Positions 28,366 to 37,256 of a stretch of 64,000 nt of DNA are shown here, piece by piece (position 1 is the first letter of the stretch; each line of letters begins with the position of its first letter). The position numbers and the translations under genes were made by a program. A model generated the notes under the pieces. That model saw only the letters and a program-made list of their open reading frames with translations, had not been told where the DNA came from and searched no databases. Origin of the DNA: [Zimmermannella] faecalis ATCC 13722 (GTDB taxonomy: Bacteria; Actinomycetota; Actinomycetes; Actinomycetales; Microbacteriaceae); assembly GCF_000381765.1 (NCBI RefSeq), contig NZ_KB907084.1, positions 1 to 64,000 of the forward strand. The letters run 5' to 3'.

Positions 28366-29817
28366 CTACTCGGATTCGGTGGGCACCTCTGACGCGGTAC
28401 CGGCCGCCGCCGCGGCATCGGCCGCGGGCGTACCCGGACGGTGCTTCGCGACCCAGCCCTCGACGTTGCGCTGTGGCGCGACATTGAGCGCGAGTGCCCC
28501 GGCGGGCACATCCTTTCGGATGCTCGTGCCAGCGCCCGAGTACGCGCCGTCGCCGATCGTGATGGGGGCAATGAGCACGTTGTCAGACCCGATCTTCACG
28601 TCGCGACCGACGACCGTGCGGTGCTTCTTGACGCCGTCGTAGTTCGCGGTGATCGTGCCAGCGCCGAGGTTCGTGCCGTCGCCGATCTCGGCGTCACCGA
28701 CGTACGAGAGGTGCGGCACCTTCGCGCCGTCGCCGAGCGTCGAGTTCTTGGTCTCGACGAACGTGCCCACCTTCGCCCCCGCACCGATGACGGTGTTCGG
28801 GCGCAGATAGCTCCAGGGGCCGACCGTCGCGCCCGCGCCGATGACCGCGAGCGTCGCATCCGTGCGCTTCACTACCGCGCCCGCGCCGACCTCGGTGTCG
28901 ACGAGCGTCGTGTCGGGGCCGATCACGGCGTCCTCGCCAATCGAGGTGGCGCCGCGCAGCTGCGTTCCCGGCTGAATCTCGACGTCGGCGGCAATCGTCA
29001 CATCGGCCTCGATGGTCGTCGTGTCGGGGTCGACGATCGTGACGCCCTCGCGCATCCAATATTCAAGGATGCGACGGTTGTACTCGCGCGCCGTGTTGCC
29101 GAGCTGCGCGCGGTCGTTAATGCCCTGCACGAGCCACGGGTCGGTCACCGCGACGGCGGCGATGCGGCCGCCGTCCTGCTTGATGAGCGCGGCCGCGTCG
29201 GTGAGGTACTTCTCACCCTGCTTGTTGTCGGTGCCGATGCGCGACATCGCGTCGCGCGCGGCCGCGGCGCGGAACACGTAGACGCCCGCGTTGATCTCGG
29301 TGATCTCGCGCTGGCGCTCGGTCGCATCCTTGTGCTCGACGATCGAGTCGAACTGGCCGTCGGCGTCGCGGACGACGCGGCCGAAGCCGGCCGGGTCCTG
29401 ATAGATCGCACTGAGGAGCGTGAGTTCGTCGTGGTCGAGGCGGTGCGCCTCGATGAGCCGGCGCACCGTGGGCGCGTCGAGCAGCGGTACGTCGCCCGAG
29501 AGTACGACGATGTCGCCGTCGAAGTCGTCGGGCAGCACGGCCATGCCGGCTTCGAGGGCGCGGCCGGTGCCGGGAATGTCGTCCTGGTCGGCAATGAGCG
29601 TCTCGGGCGAGAGCGCGCCAATCGCCTCGACGACGCGGTCGCGCTGGTGCCGCACGACCGCGACCGTGTGCGTCGGCTGAAGCTGCGCCGCCGTGCGCAG
29701 CACGTGCCCAATCAGCGGCAGCCCGCCGAGCGGGTGGAGCACCTTCGGCGTCTTCGACTTCATACGGGTGCCGGCGCCCGCGGCAAGAATGACAACGGCC
29801 AGGTTCTGTGCGGTCAT
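28366..29817 (-). CDS. glmU: Bifunctional UDP-N-acetylglucosamine pyrophosphorylase/glucosamine-1-phosphate acetyltransferase
   Basis: 483 residues. The N-terminal uridyltransferase has VVILAAGAGTRMKSKTPKVLHPLGG. The C-terminal left-handed beta-helix acetyltransferase shows hexapeptide repeats (GEDAVIGPDTTLVDTEVGAGAVV) and the catalytic region RPNTVIGAGAKVGTFVETKNS. It makes UDP-GlcNAc for peptidoglycan. I prefer ATG 29817, which has GGGGA six bases upstream, over the ATG four codons earlier, whose GAGG is too close. Confidence 0.95.
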   Translation of the reverse strand: MTAQNLAVVILAAGAGTRMKSKTPKVLHPLGGLPLIGHVLRTAAQLQPTHTVAVVRHQRDRVVEAIGALSPETLIADQDDIPGTGRALEAGMAVLPDDFDGDIVVLSGDVPLLDAPTVRRLIEAHRLDHDELTLLSAIYQDPAGFGRVVRDADGQFDSIVEHKDATERQREITEINAGVYVFRAAAARDAMSRIGTDNKQGEKYLTDAAALIKQDGGRIAAVAVTDPWLVQGINDRAQLGNTAREYNRRILEYWMREGVTIVDPDTTTIEADVTIAADVEIQPGTQLRGATSIGEDAVIGPDTTLVDTEVGAGAVVKRTDATLAVIGAGATVGPWSYLRPNTVIGAGAKVGTFVETKNSTLGDGAKVPHLSYVGDAEIGDGTNLGAGTITANYDGVKKHRTVVGRDVKIGSDNVLIAPITIGDGAYSGAGTSIRKDVPAGALALNVAPQRNVEGWVAKHRPGTPAADAAAAAGTASEVPTESE

Positions 29818-29892
29818 GCGATTCCCCATTCCTCGACTCTGTGACGCGCCCGATCAGAGCCCGCCGCGGCGACCCAAGCTGGGCGCCCTGGC

Positions 29893-29963
29893 TCCTCCCC
29901 CAGGATTCGAACCTGGACCTAACGGCTCCAAAGGCCGTCGTGCTGCCGTTACACCAAGGAGGA
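29893..29963 (-). tRNA. tRNA-Gln (anticodon TTG)
   Basis: A 71-base cloverleaf can be drawn. The acceptor arms TCCTCCT and GGGAGGA pair. The D arm is GTGTAACGGCAGCAC, the anticodon stem ACGGC/GCCGT holds the loop CTTTGGA with anticodon TTG, and the T arm is CCAGGTTCGAATCCTGG. CCA is not encoded. It lies just upstream of glmU, a common actinobacterial placement. Confidence 0.93.
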
Positions 29964-30000
29964 AGGTGCGGCCCTAGTCTGCCACGTCCGTCGCACGACC

Positions 30001-30061
30001 GTGACTCAACAAGTCACGCGCGCTCCGGGAAATTTCGCGGGCCTCAGCGATACTAGAGGGT
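30001..30061 (+). promoter_or_regulatory. Upstream region of MarR gene with inverted repeat and -10-like box
   Basis: GTGACT-N5-AGTCAC at 30001-30017 is a perfect short inverted repeat and could be a self-operator. GATACT at 30049-30054 resembles a -10 element seven bases before the ATG, which would give a leaderless mRNA. No clear -35. Confidence 0.35.
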
Positions 30062-30571
30062 ATGCATCCTCACGAAACCGACGCCGTCGACACAATCGTC
30101 GACGAGTGGACTCGCGCTCGTCCGGATCTCGACTTCTCGCCGCTGTCGGTTTTTTCGCGCGTCAAGCGCATCTCGCGGCAGCTCGAGGTCGTGCGCAAGC
30201 GCGCGTTCGCCGAGGTCGGCCTCGAGCTCTCGGAGTTCGACGTGCTTTCGGCGCTGCGGCGCTCCGGCGAGCCCTACGCACTCACGCCCAAGCAGCTGCT
30301 CGCGAGCAACCTCGTCTCGAGCGGCACCATGACCTACCGCATCGATCGCCTCGTCGAGTCGGGCCTCGTTGTGCGCGAAGACGACCCCGCCGACGGCCGC
30401 AGCGTGCTCGTGCGCATGACCCCAGAGGGGCGCCAGCGCGTCGACGCCGCGATCAAGGGCTTGCTCGAGCGCGAGGTCGTGCTCCTCGCCGACGTCACCG
30501 ACGAGGAGTTCCGCGTGCTCGAGCGCGGCCTGCGCGAGCTCTCGCTCGCGATGACCGACGACGCGAACTGA
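30062..30571 (+). CDS. MarR-family transcriptional regulator
   Basis: 169 residues with the winged helix-turn-helix of MarR proteins: SEFDVLSALRRSGEPYALTPKQLLASNLVSSGTMTYRIDRLVESGLVVREDDPADGRSVLVRMTPEG. It probably dimerises and responds to a small ligand. It is 46 bases upstream of the ABC-F gene on the same strand, suggesting that it controls itself and that gene. A tight GAGGG lies before the ATG, which may instead be the first codon of a leaderless mRNA. Confidence 0.9.
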   Translation: MHPHETDAVDTIVDEWTRARPDLDFSPLSVFSRVKRISRQLEVVRKRAFAEVGLELSEFDVLSALRRSGEPYALTPKQLLASNLVSSGTMTYRIDRLVESGLVVREDDPADGRSVLVRMTPEGRQRVDAAIKGLLEREVVLLADVTDEEFRVLERGLRELSLAMTDDAN

Positions 30572-30617
30572 CGCGCGACGGCGCGGGCGGGCCCGCCGCT
30601 TCGATAGGCTGGGCGAA

Positions 30618-32417
30618 ATGGCGACACCACTGCTCGGGGCCGAAGCCCTCCACCTCGAATATCCCACTCGAATCGTGTTCGACGCCGTCAGCGTCGGCAT
30701 CGAAGAGGGCGACCGCATCGGCATCGTCGGCCGCAACGGCGATGGCAAGTCGAGCCTGCTCGGCATGCTCGCCGGCACCGTCGAATACCAGTCGGGCCGC
30801 GTCACGCGCCGCGGCGACGTGCGCTTCGGCGTGCTCACGCAGCGCGACAGCTTCGACGACGACGCGACCGTGCATCACTCGATCGTCGGCGACCTTGCCG
30901 AGCACGAGTGGGCGGGCGATGCGCGCATCCGCGACATCATCGGCGGCCTCGTCGCTGACCTGACGTGGGAGGCCCGCGTCGGTGACCTCTCGGGCGGCCA
31001 GCGCCGCCGCGTCGCCCTCGCCGCCCTGCTCATCGGCGACTGGGATCTGCTCGCGCTCGACGAGCCGACGAACCACCTCGACGTCGAGGGCATCGCGTGG
31101 CTCGCGGGGCACCTGAAGACGCGCTGGCCGAAGAACTCGGGCGGCCTCATCGTCATCACGCACGACCGGTGGTTCCTCGACGAGGTGTGCACCGAAACGT
31201 GGGAGGTGCACGACGGCATCGTCGAGCCCTTCGAGGGCGGATACGCGGCGTACGTGCTCCAGCGCGTCGAGCGCGACCGCATCAACGCCGCGACCGAGCA
31301 GAAGCGGCAGAACCTCATGCGCAAGGAGCTCGCGTGGCTTCGCCGCGGCGCACCTGCCCGCACGTCGAAGCCGAAGTTTCGCATCGACGCCGCGAACGAG
31401 CTCATCGCCGACGTGCCGCCCGTGCGCAACCCGATCGAGCTGCAGCAGCTCGCCGTCGCGCGCCTCGGCAAGGACGTTATCGACGTCGAGGGCGCGGGCG
31501 TGGCCTTCGGCGACCGCGAGGTGCTCCGCGACGTCACCTGGCGCATCGGCCCCGGCGAGCGCACCGGAATCTTGGGCGCGAACGGCGCCGGCAAGTCGAC
31601 GCTGCTCGGGCTCATCGCCGGCACGATCGAGCCGACGTCGGGCCGAGTAAAGCGCGGCAAGACCGTGAAGTTCGGGTTCCTCGATCAGCAGTTCTCGCAG
31701 CTCGCCGAGATCGGCGGAGACCGCGTGCGCGAGGTGCTCGCGCGCACGAAGACGACGTTCCAGGTCGACGGGAAAGACCTCACCCCCGCGCAGCTGCTCG
31801 AGCGGCTCGGGTTCGCGCGCGAGCACCTCTCGGCCCGCGTCGAAGAGCTCTCGGGCGGGCAGAAGCGGCGCCTGCAGTTCTTGCTCTTGCTGCTGAGCGA
31901 GCCGAACGTCATCGCCCTCGACGAGCCGACGAACGACGTCGACTCCGACATGCTCGCGGCGATGGAAGACCTCCTCGACTCGTGGCCCGGCACCCTGCTC
32001 GTCATCTCGCACGACCGCTACCTGCTTGAGCGCATCACCGACCAGCAGTACGCGATCCTCGACGGTCGGCTGCGGCACGTGCCCGGTGGCGTTGACGAGT
32101 ACCTGCGCCTGCGCCGCGAACAGGCGAGCCAGCCCGCGGCGCCGGGTGGCGCATCCGCCCCCGCCTCGAGCGCGGCCGACGCTGGGCCCTCGCTCTCGGG
32201 TGCCGACCGCCGCGCGGCCGAGAAGGAGGTCGCGTCGATCGAGCGCCGGCTCGAGAAGCTCGGCGGCGAGGTGGCGCGCACCCACGAGCGCATGGCCGAG
32301 CACGACCAGAGCGACTACGAGGGCCTGCAGCGCCTCGGCGACGAGTTGCGCGCCCTCGAGTCCGAGACCGCCGAGCTCGAAGACCGCTGGCTGACCCTCT
32401 CCGACCTCCTCACCTAG
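30618..32417 (+). CDS. ABC-F family ATPase (ribosome-associated)
   Basis: 599 residues with two ATPase domains and no membrane segment. Walker A sites are GRNGDGKSSLLGML and GANGAGKSTLLGLI; signatures are LSGGQRRRVALA and LSGGQKRRLQFL. The linker between the domains is charged and helical (RINAATEQKRQNLMRKELAWLRRGAPAR). A C-terminal coiled coil (EKEVASIERRLEKLGGEVARTHERM) resembles Uup. ABC-F proteins act on ribosomes in translation or antibiotic protection; which applies here is unknown. It shares orientation with the MarR gene. Confidence 0.9.
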   Translation: MATPLLGAEALHLEYPTRIVFDAVSVGIEEGDRIGIVGRNGDGKSSLLGMLAGTVEYQSGRVTRRGDVRFGVLTQRDSFDDDATVHHSIVGDLAEHEWAGDARIRDIIGGLVADLTWEARVGDLSGGQRRRVALAALLIGDWDLLALDEPTNHLDVEGIAWLAGHLKTRWPKNSGGLIVITHDRWFLDEVCTETWEVHDGIVEPFEGGYAAYVLQRVERDRINAATEQKRQNLMRKELAWLRRGAPARTSKPKFRIDAANELIADVPPVRNPIELQQLAVARLGKDVIDVEGAGVAFGDREVLRDVTWRIGPGERTGILGANGAGKSTLLGLIAGTIEPTSGRVKRGKTVKFGFLDQQFSQLAEIGGDRVREVLARTKTTFQVDGKDLTPAQLLERLGFAREHLSARVEELSGGQKRRLQFLLLLLSEPNVIALDEPTNDVDSDMLAAMEDLLDSWPGTLLVISHDRYLLERITDQQYAILDGRLRHVPGGVDEYLRLRREQASQPAAPGGASAPASSAADAGPSLSGADRRAAEKEVASIERRLEKLGGEVARTHERMAEHDQSDYEGLQRLGDELRALESETAELEDRWLTLSDLLT

Positions 32418-32432
32418 CCCCGCTCTTTTCCC

Positions 32433-32500
32433 CCCAGTTGAGTGGTCAATTGTTGCTGTTTTGAGCGCTCGAAACAGCAACAATCGACCACCGAACTGGG
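32433..32500. repeat. Palindromic repeat, copy 1 (imperfect)
   Basis: 34-base arms with four mismatches run from CCCAGTTGAG to CGAACTGGG. The core GTTGCTGTT/AACAGCAAC is shared with the copies at 37154 and 38924. It lies between convergent 3' ends (ABC-F and TAXI genes). Confidence 0.8.
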
Positions 32501-32508
32501 AAAAACAG

Positions 32509-33504
32509 CTAGCCGTAGCGGGTGCGGTAGCGGGCCGCGGCGGCCGGATGCAGGGGTACGGGTGACGTGTCGATCAGGTTCGCCGCCGTGAGGTACTGCA
32601 CGCCAACCGAGCCCGCCGGCACGAGCGTCTCGGCCTCTTCGATGAGCACGTCAACGAGCGACGCGGCCGCGTCGTCGGGCAGGTCGCGGCTCGCGAGCAA
32701 GAAGTTCGGTGTGCCCACCGTCGGCACGTCATCGACGCCGCCGTACGCGCCGCGCGGCAGCGCCGTCGAAAGATAGGTATCGGGATACGCGGAATCGAGC
32801 GCGGGCAGCACGTCGGCGAGCGCGACGAAGCGAATCGCGACTCGCTCCCGCAGCGACGCGATCGCCGGGGCCGGGATGCCGCTCGACCAGAACAGCGCGT
32901 CGATCTCGCCCGCCTCAAGCGCGGCCGTCGCGTCGACGATGCTGAGCTCGGAGGTGATGGCCGCGCCCTCCCCCGTCGCGAGGCCGGCCGCTTCAAGCAC
33001 CCGCCGCGCCGTAATCGCGGCGCCCGAGCCGGGCGCACCCACCGACACGCGGTGGCCCGCGAGGTCGGCGAGCACGCGCATCCCGCTGTCGGCAAGTACG
33101 GCGCACTGCAGATAGTTCTGATACACCCGGCCGATCGCGACGGGCGCGGGCGCTGACGGGTCGAGCGCGTCGGCGAGCGAGATCGCGAGCTGCGCCTCGC
33201 CCCGCGCAAGCAGGCCGAGGTTGTCGACGCTGCCGAGCGTCGTGCGCAGGTCGAGTTCGAAGGCACCGCGTCGCTGCAGCGCCGCCCGCAATAGCTCGCC
33301 GAACTCGACGTAGGTGCCGCCCGGCTCGCCGCTCGCCATCGTGAACCGCGCACCGCTCGCCCCGAGCCCGCAGCCCGCGAGCGCGAACGCCGCGCCCGAC
33401 GCCGCGAGCGCGCCCACGCCGCGAAGGAATCCCCGGCGCGTCAGCCCGGCACTCGCCAGTCGCGTGCCCGCCAGTCGCGCGCCCGCCAGTCGCGTGCCCG
33501 TCAC
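32509..33504 (-). CDS. TAXI-family solute-binding lipoprotein without TRAP permease
   Basis: 331 residues. A twin-arginine type signal (TRRGFLRGVGALAASGAAFALAGC) ends in a lipobox, so it is probably exported folded and lipid-anchored. The TAXI core has MASGEPGGTYVEFGELLRAAL, VSVGAPGSGAAITARRVLEAAGL and IDALFWSSGIPAPAI. No TRAP membrane subunits are encoded in the window. GTG 33504 overlaps the histidine kinase stop by four bases, so the protein is made together with the sensor and may present a ligand to it. The signal's first residues are encoded by three tandem 15-base repeats. Confidence 0.85.
   Translation of the reverse strand: MTGTRLAGARLAGTRLASAGLTRRGFLRGVGALAASGAAFALAGCGLGASGARFTMASGEPGGTYVEFGELLRAALQRRGAFELDLRTTLGSVDNLGLLARGEAQLAISLADALDPSAPAPVAIGRVYQNYLQCAVLADSGMRVLADLAGHRVSVGAPGSGAAITARRVLEAAGLATGEGAAITSELSIVDATAALEAGEIDALFWSSGIPAPAIASLRERVAIRFVALADVLPALDSAYPDTYLSTALPRGAYGGVDDVPTVGTPNFLLASRDLPDDAAASLVDVLIEEAETLVPAGSVGVQYLTAANLIDTSPVPLHPAAAARYRTRYG
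33454..33498. repeat. Three tandem 15-base repeats in the signal-peptide coding region
   Basis: Three near-identical units of CGCCAGTCGCGTGCC (the middle one with one change) encode the repeated L-A-G-T/A-R pattern before the twin arginines of the TAXI lipoprotein. Slippage could vary the length of this region between strains. Confidence 0.75.
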
Positions 33505-34898
33505 GACGCCCCCAACCACACGCGCACCCGCAGCCCGCCCTCCTCGGCGCGATCGACCGTGAGGTCGCCGCCGTTCGCGAGCGCGAGCTGCCGAGCAATT
33601 GCGAGCCCGAGACCGGTGCCGGGCAGCCCGGTGTGCTCGGTCGAACGCCAGAATCGGTCGCCGACATGGTCGAGCTCGTCGTCGCTGAGCCCAGGACCGT
33701 TGTCGCTCACCTCGAGCACCGACCGCCCCTCACGCTCGGCGAGGCGCACGGTCACGACGGCGTCGTCGCCCGCGTACTTCGCCGCGTTCTCGAGCAGAAT
33801 CTCGACGATCTCGACGAGATCCGCCCGGCCAAACTCCGTGCGCACCAGCTCGGCGCCCTCGGTGCGCACGTCGAGGGCGGGAAGGTGGGCCGAGTCGAGC
33901 ACGTCGGCGATCGAGAGCGTGCCGCCGAGGTCGATCGCCGCCGTGCGCATGCTGAACGACTTACCGCTCGTGATCGCCGTCACGCGGTGCTCCGCGTTCG
34001 CGAGCACGAGCATCCGATCGACGATGTGCTCGAGCCGGTCGAGGTCGCCGTCGACCGCCGTGAGCGCGTCGACAAGCTCATCGTCAGGAATCGTCTCGCC
34101 GCGCGGCAGCGCATCGATGCGCAGGCGAATCGCCGCGAGCGGGTTGCGCAACTGGAGTGACGCCTCGGCGACGAACCCGCGCTGCTGCTCGAGCGCATCC
34201 TCGACACCCTGCGCCATCCTCGCGAAGGAGGCCGCGAGTCGGCGCAGTTCGGGCGGGCCGGATGGGTCGGGCGCGGCGGGCGGGCGGCGTTCGGCAAGCG
34301 CGCGAGTCGCGGCGTCGAGCGCGTCGACCGGGCGGAGCACCCAGCCGGTCCAGCGCCACAGTGCGAAGAGCATGCCGGCGAGCAGCAGGAGCCCCGCGAC
34401 CGTGATGAGGCACCAGGACCGCACGACATCAGCGCGGGCAGCCGTGAGGTCGACCTCGAGCACGACGGCACCCGCCGTCACACCGGGCAGGCCCTCGAAC
34501 GGGGCGGCGACGAGCGCGTGGTCGGGGCTCCAGGGGCGCACGGTCTCGATGCTGAGCTGCGGCACCGCCCGGCCCGCCGAGAGCGCGAGTGCCTCGACGT
34601 CGGGCGCGGTGACGTCGATCGTGCCGGCCGCCGCGACGACATCGCCGTGCCCGTCGATCACGGCAACCGACTCGCCGTTCGTCGCGAGGAACCGGTCGAG
34701 GTAGCTCTGGAGTGCGTCCGCGCGGTCTCCCGTCACCGCGACCTCGGCGCGACTCACGATCTCGCCCATCGCGGTCACGCGCTGCAACTGCAGCTGCTGC
34801 GTGCGTGACACCGCGATGCCGTGCCCGATCGAGACGAGAATGACGCACACGGCGAGGAGCCCGAGCAACAGAGAGGGGATGAGCACCCGGCGTCTCAT
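33501..34898 (-). CDS. Sensor histidine kinase lacking the phosphoacceptor His
   Basis: 465 residues. Two membrane helices (about 7-27 and 175-198) flank an extracellular sensor domain, followed by HAMP, dimerisation and ATPase domains. The ATPase boxes are intact: ILLENAAKYAGDD, VSDNGPGLSDDEL and GTGLGLAIARQLALANGG. At the usual phosphorylation site, where relatives read ASHQLRNPLAA, this protein reads ASLQLRNPLAA. The codon at 34155-34157 (residue 248) is CTC, one base from the His codon CAC. Autophosphorylation there should be impossible. It overlaps the response regulator gene by four bases. The start at 34898 is set by this ATGA overlap. Confidence 0.88.
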   Translation of the reverse strand: MRRRVLIPSLLLGLLAVCVILVSIGHGIAVSRTQQLQLQRVTAMGEIVSRAEVAVTGDRADALQSYLDRFLATNGESVAVIDGHGDVVAAAGTIDVTAPDVEALALSAGRAVPQLSIETVRPWSPDHALVAAPFEGLPGVTAGAVVLEVDLTAARADVVRSWCLITVAGLLLLAGMLFALWRWTGWVLRPVDALDAATRALAERRPPAAPDPSGPPELRRLAASFARMAQGVEDALEQQRGFVAEASLQLRNPLAAIRLRIDALPRGETIPDDELVDALTAVDGDLDRLEHIVDRMLVLANAEHRVTAITSGKSFSMRTAAIDLGGTLSIADVLDSAHLPALDVRTEGAELVRTEFGRADLVEIVEILLENAAKYAGDDAVVTVRLAEREGRSVLEVSDNGPGLSDDELDHVGDRFWRSTEHTGLPGTGLGLAIARQLALANGGDLTVDRAEEGGLRVRVWLGAS

Positions 34899-35551
34899 GG
34901 GCCGGGCTCGAATCGGTACCCGAAGCCGCGAATTGTCGTGATCGTGCCCTCGGGCAGCTTCTGCCGCAGCTGGGCGAGGTGCACGTCGATCGCCCGCGAG
35001 GTCGACGGATATTCGGCGCCCCACACGGCCTCGACCAGCTGCGGCCGGCTCAGCGCCTCCCCCGCGCGGCTCACGAGCGTGCTGAGCAGCGAGAACTCCG
35101 TCGGCGTGAGCGCAATCGCCGCGCCGTCGCAGGTTGCCCGGCGCGCCGCGAGGTCGAGCCGCACGCGACCGGCCTCGAGCACCCTCGGCTCGTCACGAAC
35201 CCCGGCCCGGCGCGAAACCGCCTCGATCCGCGCGAGGAGCTCGTGCATCCGCACCGGCTTGATGAGGTAGTCGTCGGCGCCGAGCCGGAGCGCGACGACC
35301 GTCGAGCGCTCGTCGCCGCGCGCCGTGACGACGATGACCGGCAGGTCGCTCCGCTCACGCAGCTGCCCGAGCGCGCTGAGCCCATCCATGTCTTCGAGGC
35401 CAAGGTCGAGCAACACGACCTCATGGTTCGTGTGCTCTGCCAGGAGTCCGGCGCCCGTCGCGACGCGAGTGCACGTGTGGCCGGCTCGGGTGAGCACGCT
35501 CGTGAGCGCCGCGGCCACCGAGGCATCATCTTCGACGACGAGCACACGCAT
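34895..35551 (-). CDS. OmpR-family response regulator
   Basis: 218 residues. The receiver has the acidic pair VVEDD at residues 5-9, the phosphorylatable Asp in VVLLDLGLEDMDG near residue 51 and Lys in LIKPVRMHELL near 100. The C-terminal winged helix includes SRAIDVHLAQLRQKLP and GFGYRFEPGP. It is the first gene of an operon with the histidine kinase and TAXI protein, and is divergent from the MHS permease gene, the likeliest target. Confidence 0.93.
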   Translation of the reverse strand: MRVLVVEDDASVAAALTSVLTRAGHTCTRVATGAGLLAEHTNHEVVLLDLGLEDMDGLSALGQLRERSDLPVIVVTARGDERSTVVALRLGADDYLIKPVRMHELLARIEAVSRRAGVRDEPRVLEAGRVRLDLAARRATCDGAAIALTPTEFSLLSTLVSRAGEALSRPQLVEAVWGAEYPSTSRAIDVHLAQLRQKLPEGTITTIRGFGYRFEPGP

Positions 35552-35771
35552 GCCGACATTCTATGCGCCAGCGCGAGCGGCCCGTGCGGATGCGGCGGTC
35601 GGTACCGGCCGCATCCGCGGTTCGACGCGTCACGGCTTCGTAAAGGCCGTGTAAGGATTCCGCGCGGCCGCGGGCAACGCCGGGATACCTTGACCTGGCG
35701 CCAGCGACGTCGATGTGGTCGTTGCCGTGCGCCGCCCGCCCACCCGCACGATCTCGCACGATTGGAATCGC
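35552..35771. other. Divergent region between response regulator and MHS permease
   Basis: No gene. The region has to hold both promoters. The stretch around 35636-35655 (GGCTTCGTAAAGGCCGTGTAAGG) contains short direct repeats GTAAAGG/GTGTAAGG that could be response-regulator sites. Nothing firm. Confidence 0.3.
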
Positions 35772-37124
35772 ATGTCGACGACAACTGCCCCCGTTTCGCT
35801 GAGACGATCCGTCTCGAACACGCTCAAGGGCTCCACCGGCAACCTCGTCGAGTGGTACGACGTTTACGTCTACTCGGTGTTCGCCACCTACTTCGAGTCG
35901 CAGTTCTTCGACCCCGAAGACCAGAACTCGACGATCTACGTGTGGGCGATCTTCGCCGTCACGTTCCTCATGCGCCCGCTCGGCTCGTGGTTCTTTGGAC
36001 GCTTCGCCGACCGGCACGGCCGCAAGCTCGCGCTCACGATCTCGGTGAGCGTCATGGCGCTGTGCTCGTTCGTCGTCGCCGTGACGCCGACCGCCGAGAC
36101 AATCGGCATGGGCGCCGCCGTCATTCTCGTGCTCTGCCGACTGCTGCAGGGCTTCGCGACCGGCGGCGAGTACGGCACGAGCGCGACCTACATGTCGGAG
36201 GCCGCGGTGCCCGGCCGCCGTGGGTTCCTGTCGTCGTTCCACTACGTCACGCTCGTCGGCGGCCACGTGCTCGCGCAGACGACGCTGCTCATCATGGTGC
36301 TCACGATGCCGACCGAGGCGATCACCGCCTGGGGCTGGCGCGTCGCGTTCGGCATCGGTGGCGTTGCCGCGCTCGTCGTGTTCTGGCTGCGCCGCACGAT
36401 GGACGAGACCCTCGAGACCACGACCGTCAACCAGGTCGAGCGCTCGGCGGCAAAGTCGCAGGGTTCGATGCGCGAGCTGCTCGTGAACCAGTGGCGCCCG
36501 CTGCTGCTCTGCTTCCTCGTCACGATGGGCGGCACGATCGCGTTCTACGTCTACTCGGTGACCGGCCCGAGCATCGTGAAGGCGGCGTTCGCGGGCGACG
36601 ACGTCGTGACCGGCACGGTGATCAACCTCATCGCGCTCACGATCCTCATGCTCCTGCAGCCGCTCGGTGGCTGGCTCTCCGACATCGTCGGCCGCAAGAC
36701 GCTCCTCGTGTTCTTCGGCATCGGCGGCGTGCTCTACACCTGGTTCCTGCTCACCTGGCTGCCGCAGCAGACGAGCGCGGTCGCGTCGTTCGCGATTCTC
36801 GTCGGCGGGTTCGTGATCCTCACGGGCTACACCTCGATCAACGCGGTCGTGAAGGCCGAGCTGTTCCCCTCGCACATCCGTGCCCTCGGCGTCGGCTTCG
36901 GCTACGCGCTCGGCAACTCGGTGTTCGGTGGCACGGCGCCGGTGCTCTACCAGGCGGCGAAGGGCGGCGACCAGGTGCCCGGCTTCATCGTGTACGTCAC
37001 GATCGTCATCGCGGCGTCGCTCGTCGTCTACGTGTTCTGCCTGCGCAACCACGGCCGCACGTGGCTCGACCACGAGCAGGAGCTCCACGCCGAGCGCGAA
37101 CTCGCGGCGAGCAACTCCCGCTAG
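35772..37124 (+). CDS. MFS transporter, metabolite:H+ symporter (dicarboxylate/alpha-ketoglutarate type)
   Basis: 450 residues, about 12 membrane segments. The opening NLVEWYDVYVYSVFATYFESQFF is typical of the MHS group (KgtP, ShiA, ProP). The MFS motif GRFADRHGRK follows in loop 2-3, and GGEYGTSATYMSEAAVPGRRG comes later. Alpha-ketoglutarate or another dicarboxylate is the likely substrate, but the family is broad. It is divergent from the two-component operon with the TAXI binding protein, whose families also handle dicarboxylates. The start at 35772 fits the family N-terminus; a longer reading exists. Confidence 0.88.
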   Translation: MSTTTAPVSLRRSVSNTLKGSTGNLVEWYDVYVYSVFATYFESQFFDPEDQNSTIYVWAIFAVTFLMRPLGSWFFGRFADRHGRKLALTISVSVMALCSFVVAVTPTAETIGMGAAVILVLCRLLQGFATGGEYGTSATYMSEAAVPGRRGFLSSFHYVTLVGGHVLAQTTLLIMVLTMPTEAITAWGWRVAFGIGGVAALVVFWLRRTMDETLETTTVNQVERSAAKSQGSMRELLVNQWRPLLLCFLVTMGGTIAFYVYSVTGPSIVKAAFAGDDVVTGTVINLIALTILMLLQPLGGWLSDIVGRKTLLVFFGIGGVLYTWFLLTWLPQQTSAVASFAILVGGFVILTGYTSINAVVKAELFPSHIRALGVGFGYALGNSVFGGTAPVLYQAAKGGDQVPGFIVYVTIVIAASLVVYVFCLRNHGRTWLDHEQELHAERELAASNSR

Positions 37125-37153
37125 CCCGCGTATCCGGGCCCTCCCCCACCCCA

Positions 37154-37217
37154 GTTGAGTGGTCGAATGTTGCTGTTCTGAAGCTTCAGAACAGCAACAT
37201 TCGACCACTCAACTGTT
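37154..37217. repeat. Palindromic repeat, copy 2 (perfect 64-base palindrome)
   Basis: Perfect 32-base arms meet at AAGCTT, starting CAGTTGAGTGGTCGAA. It lies between the MHS permease stop and the FAD gene, 40 bases before the FAD gene start. Confidence 0.85.
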
Positions 37218-37256
37218 GGGTAGGGTGGGCGGAGCAGGCAGACAAGGGGGTCTGAG

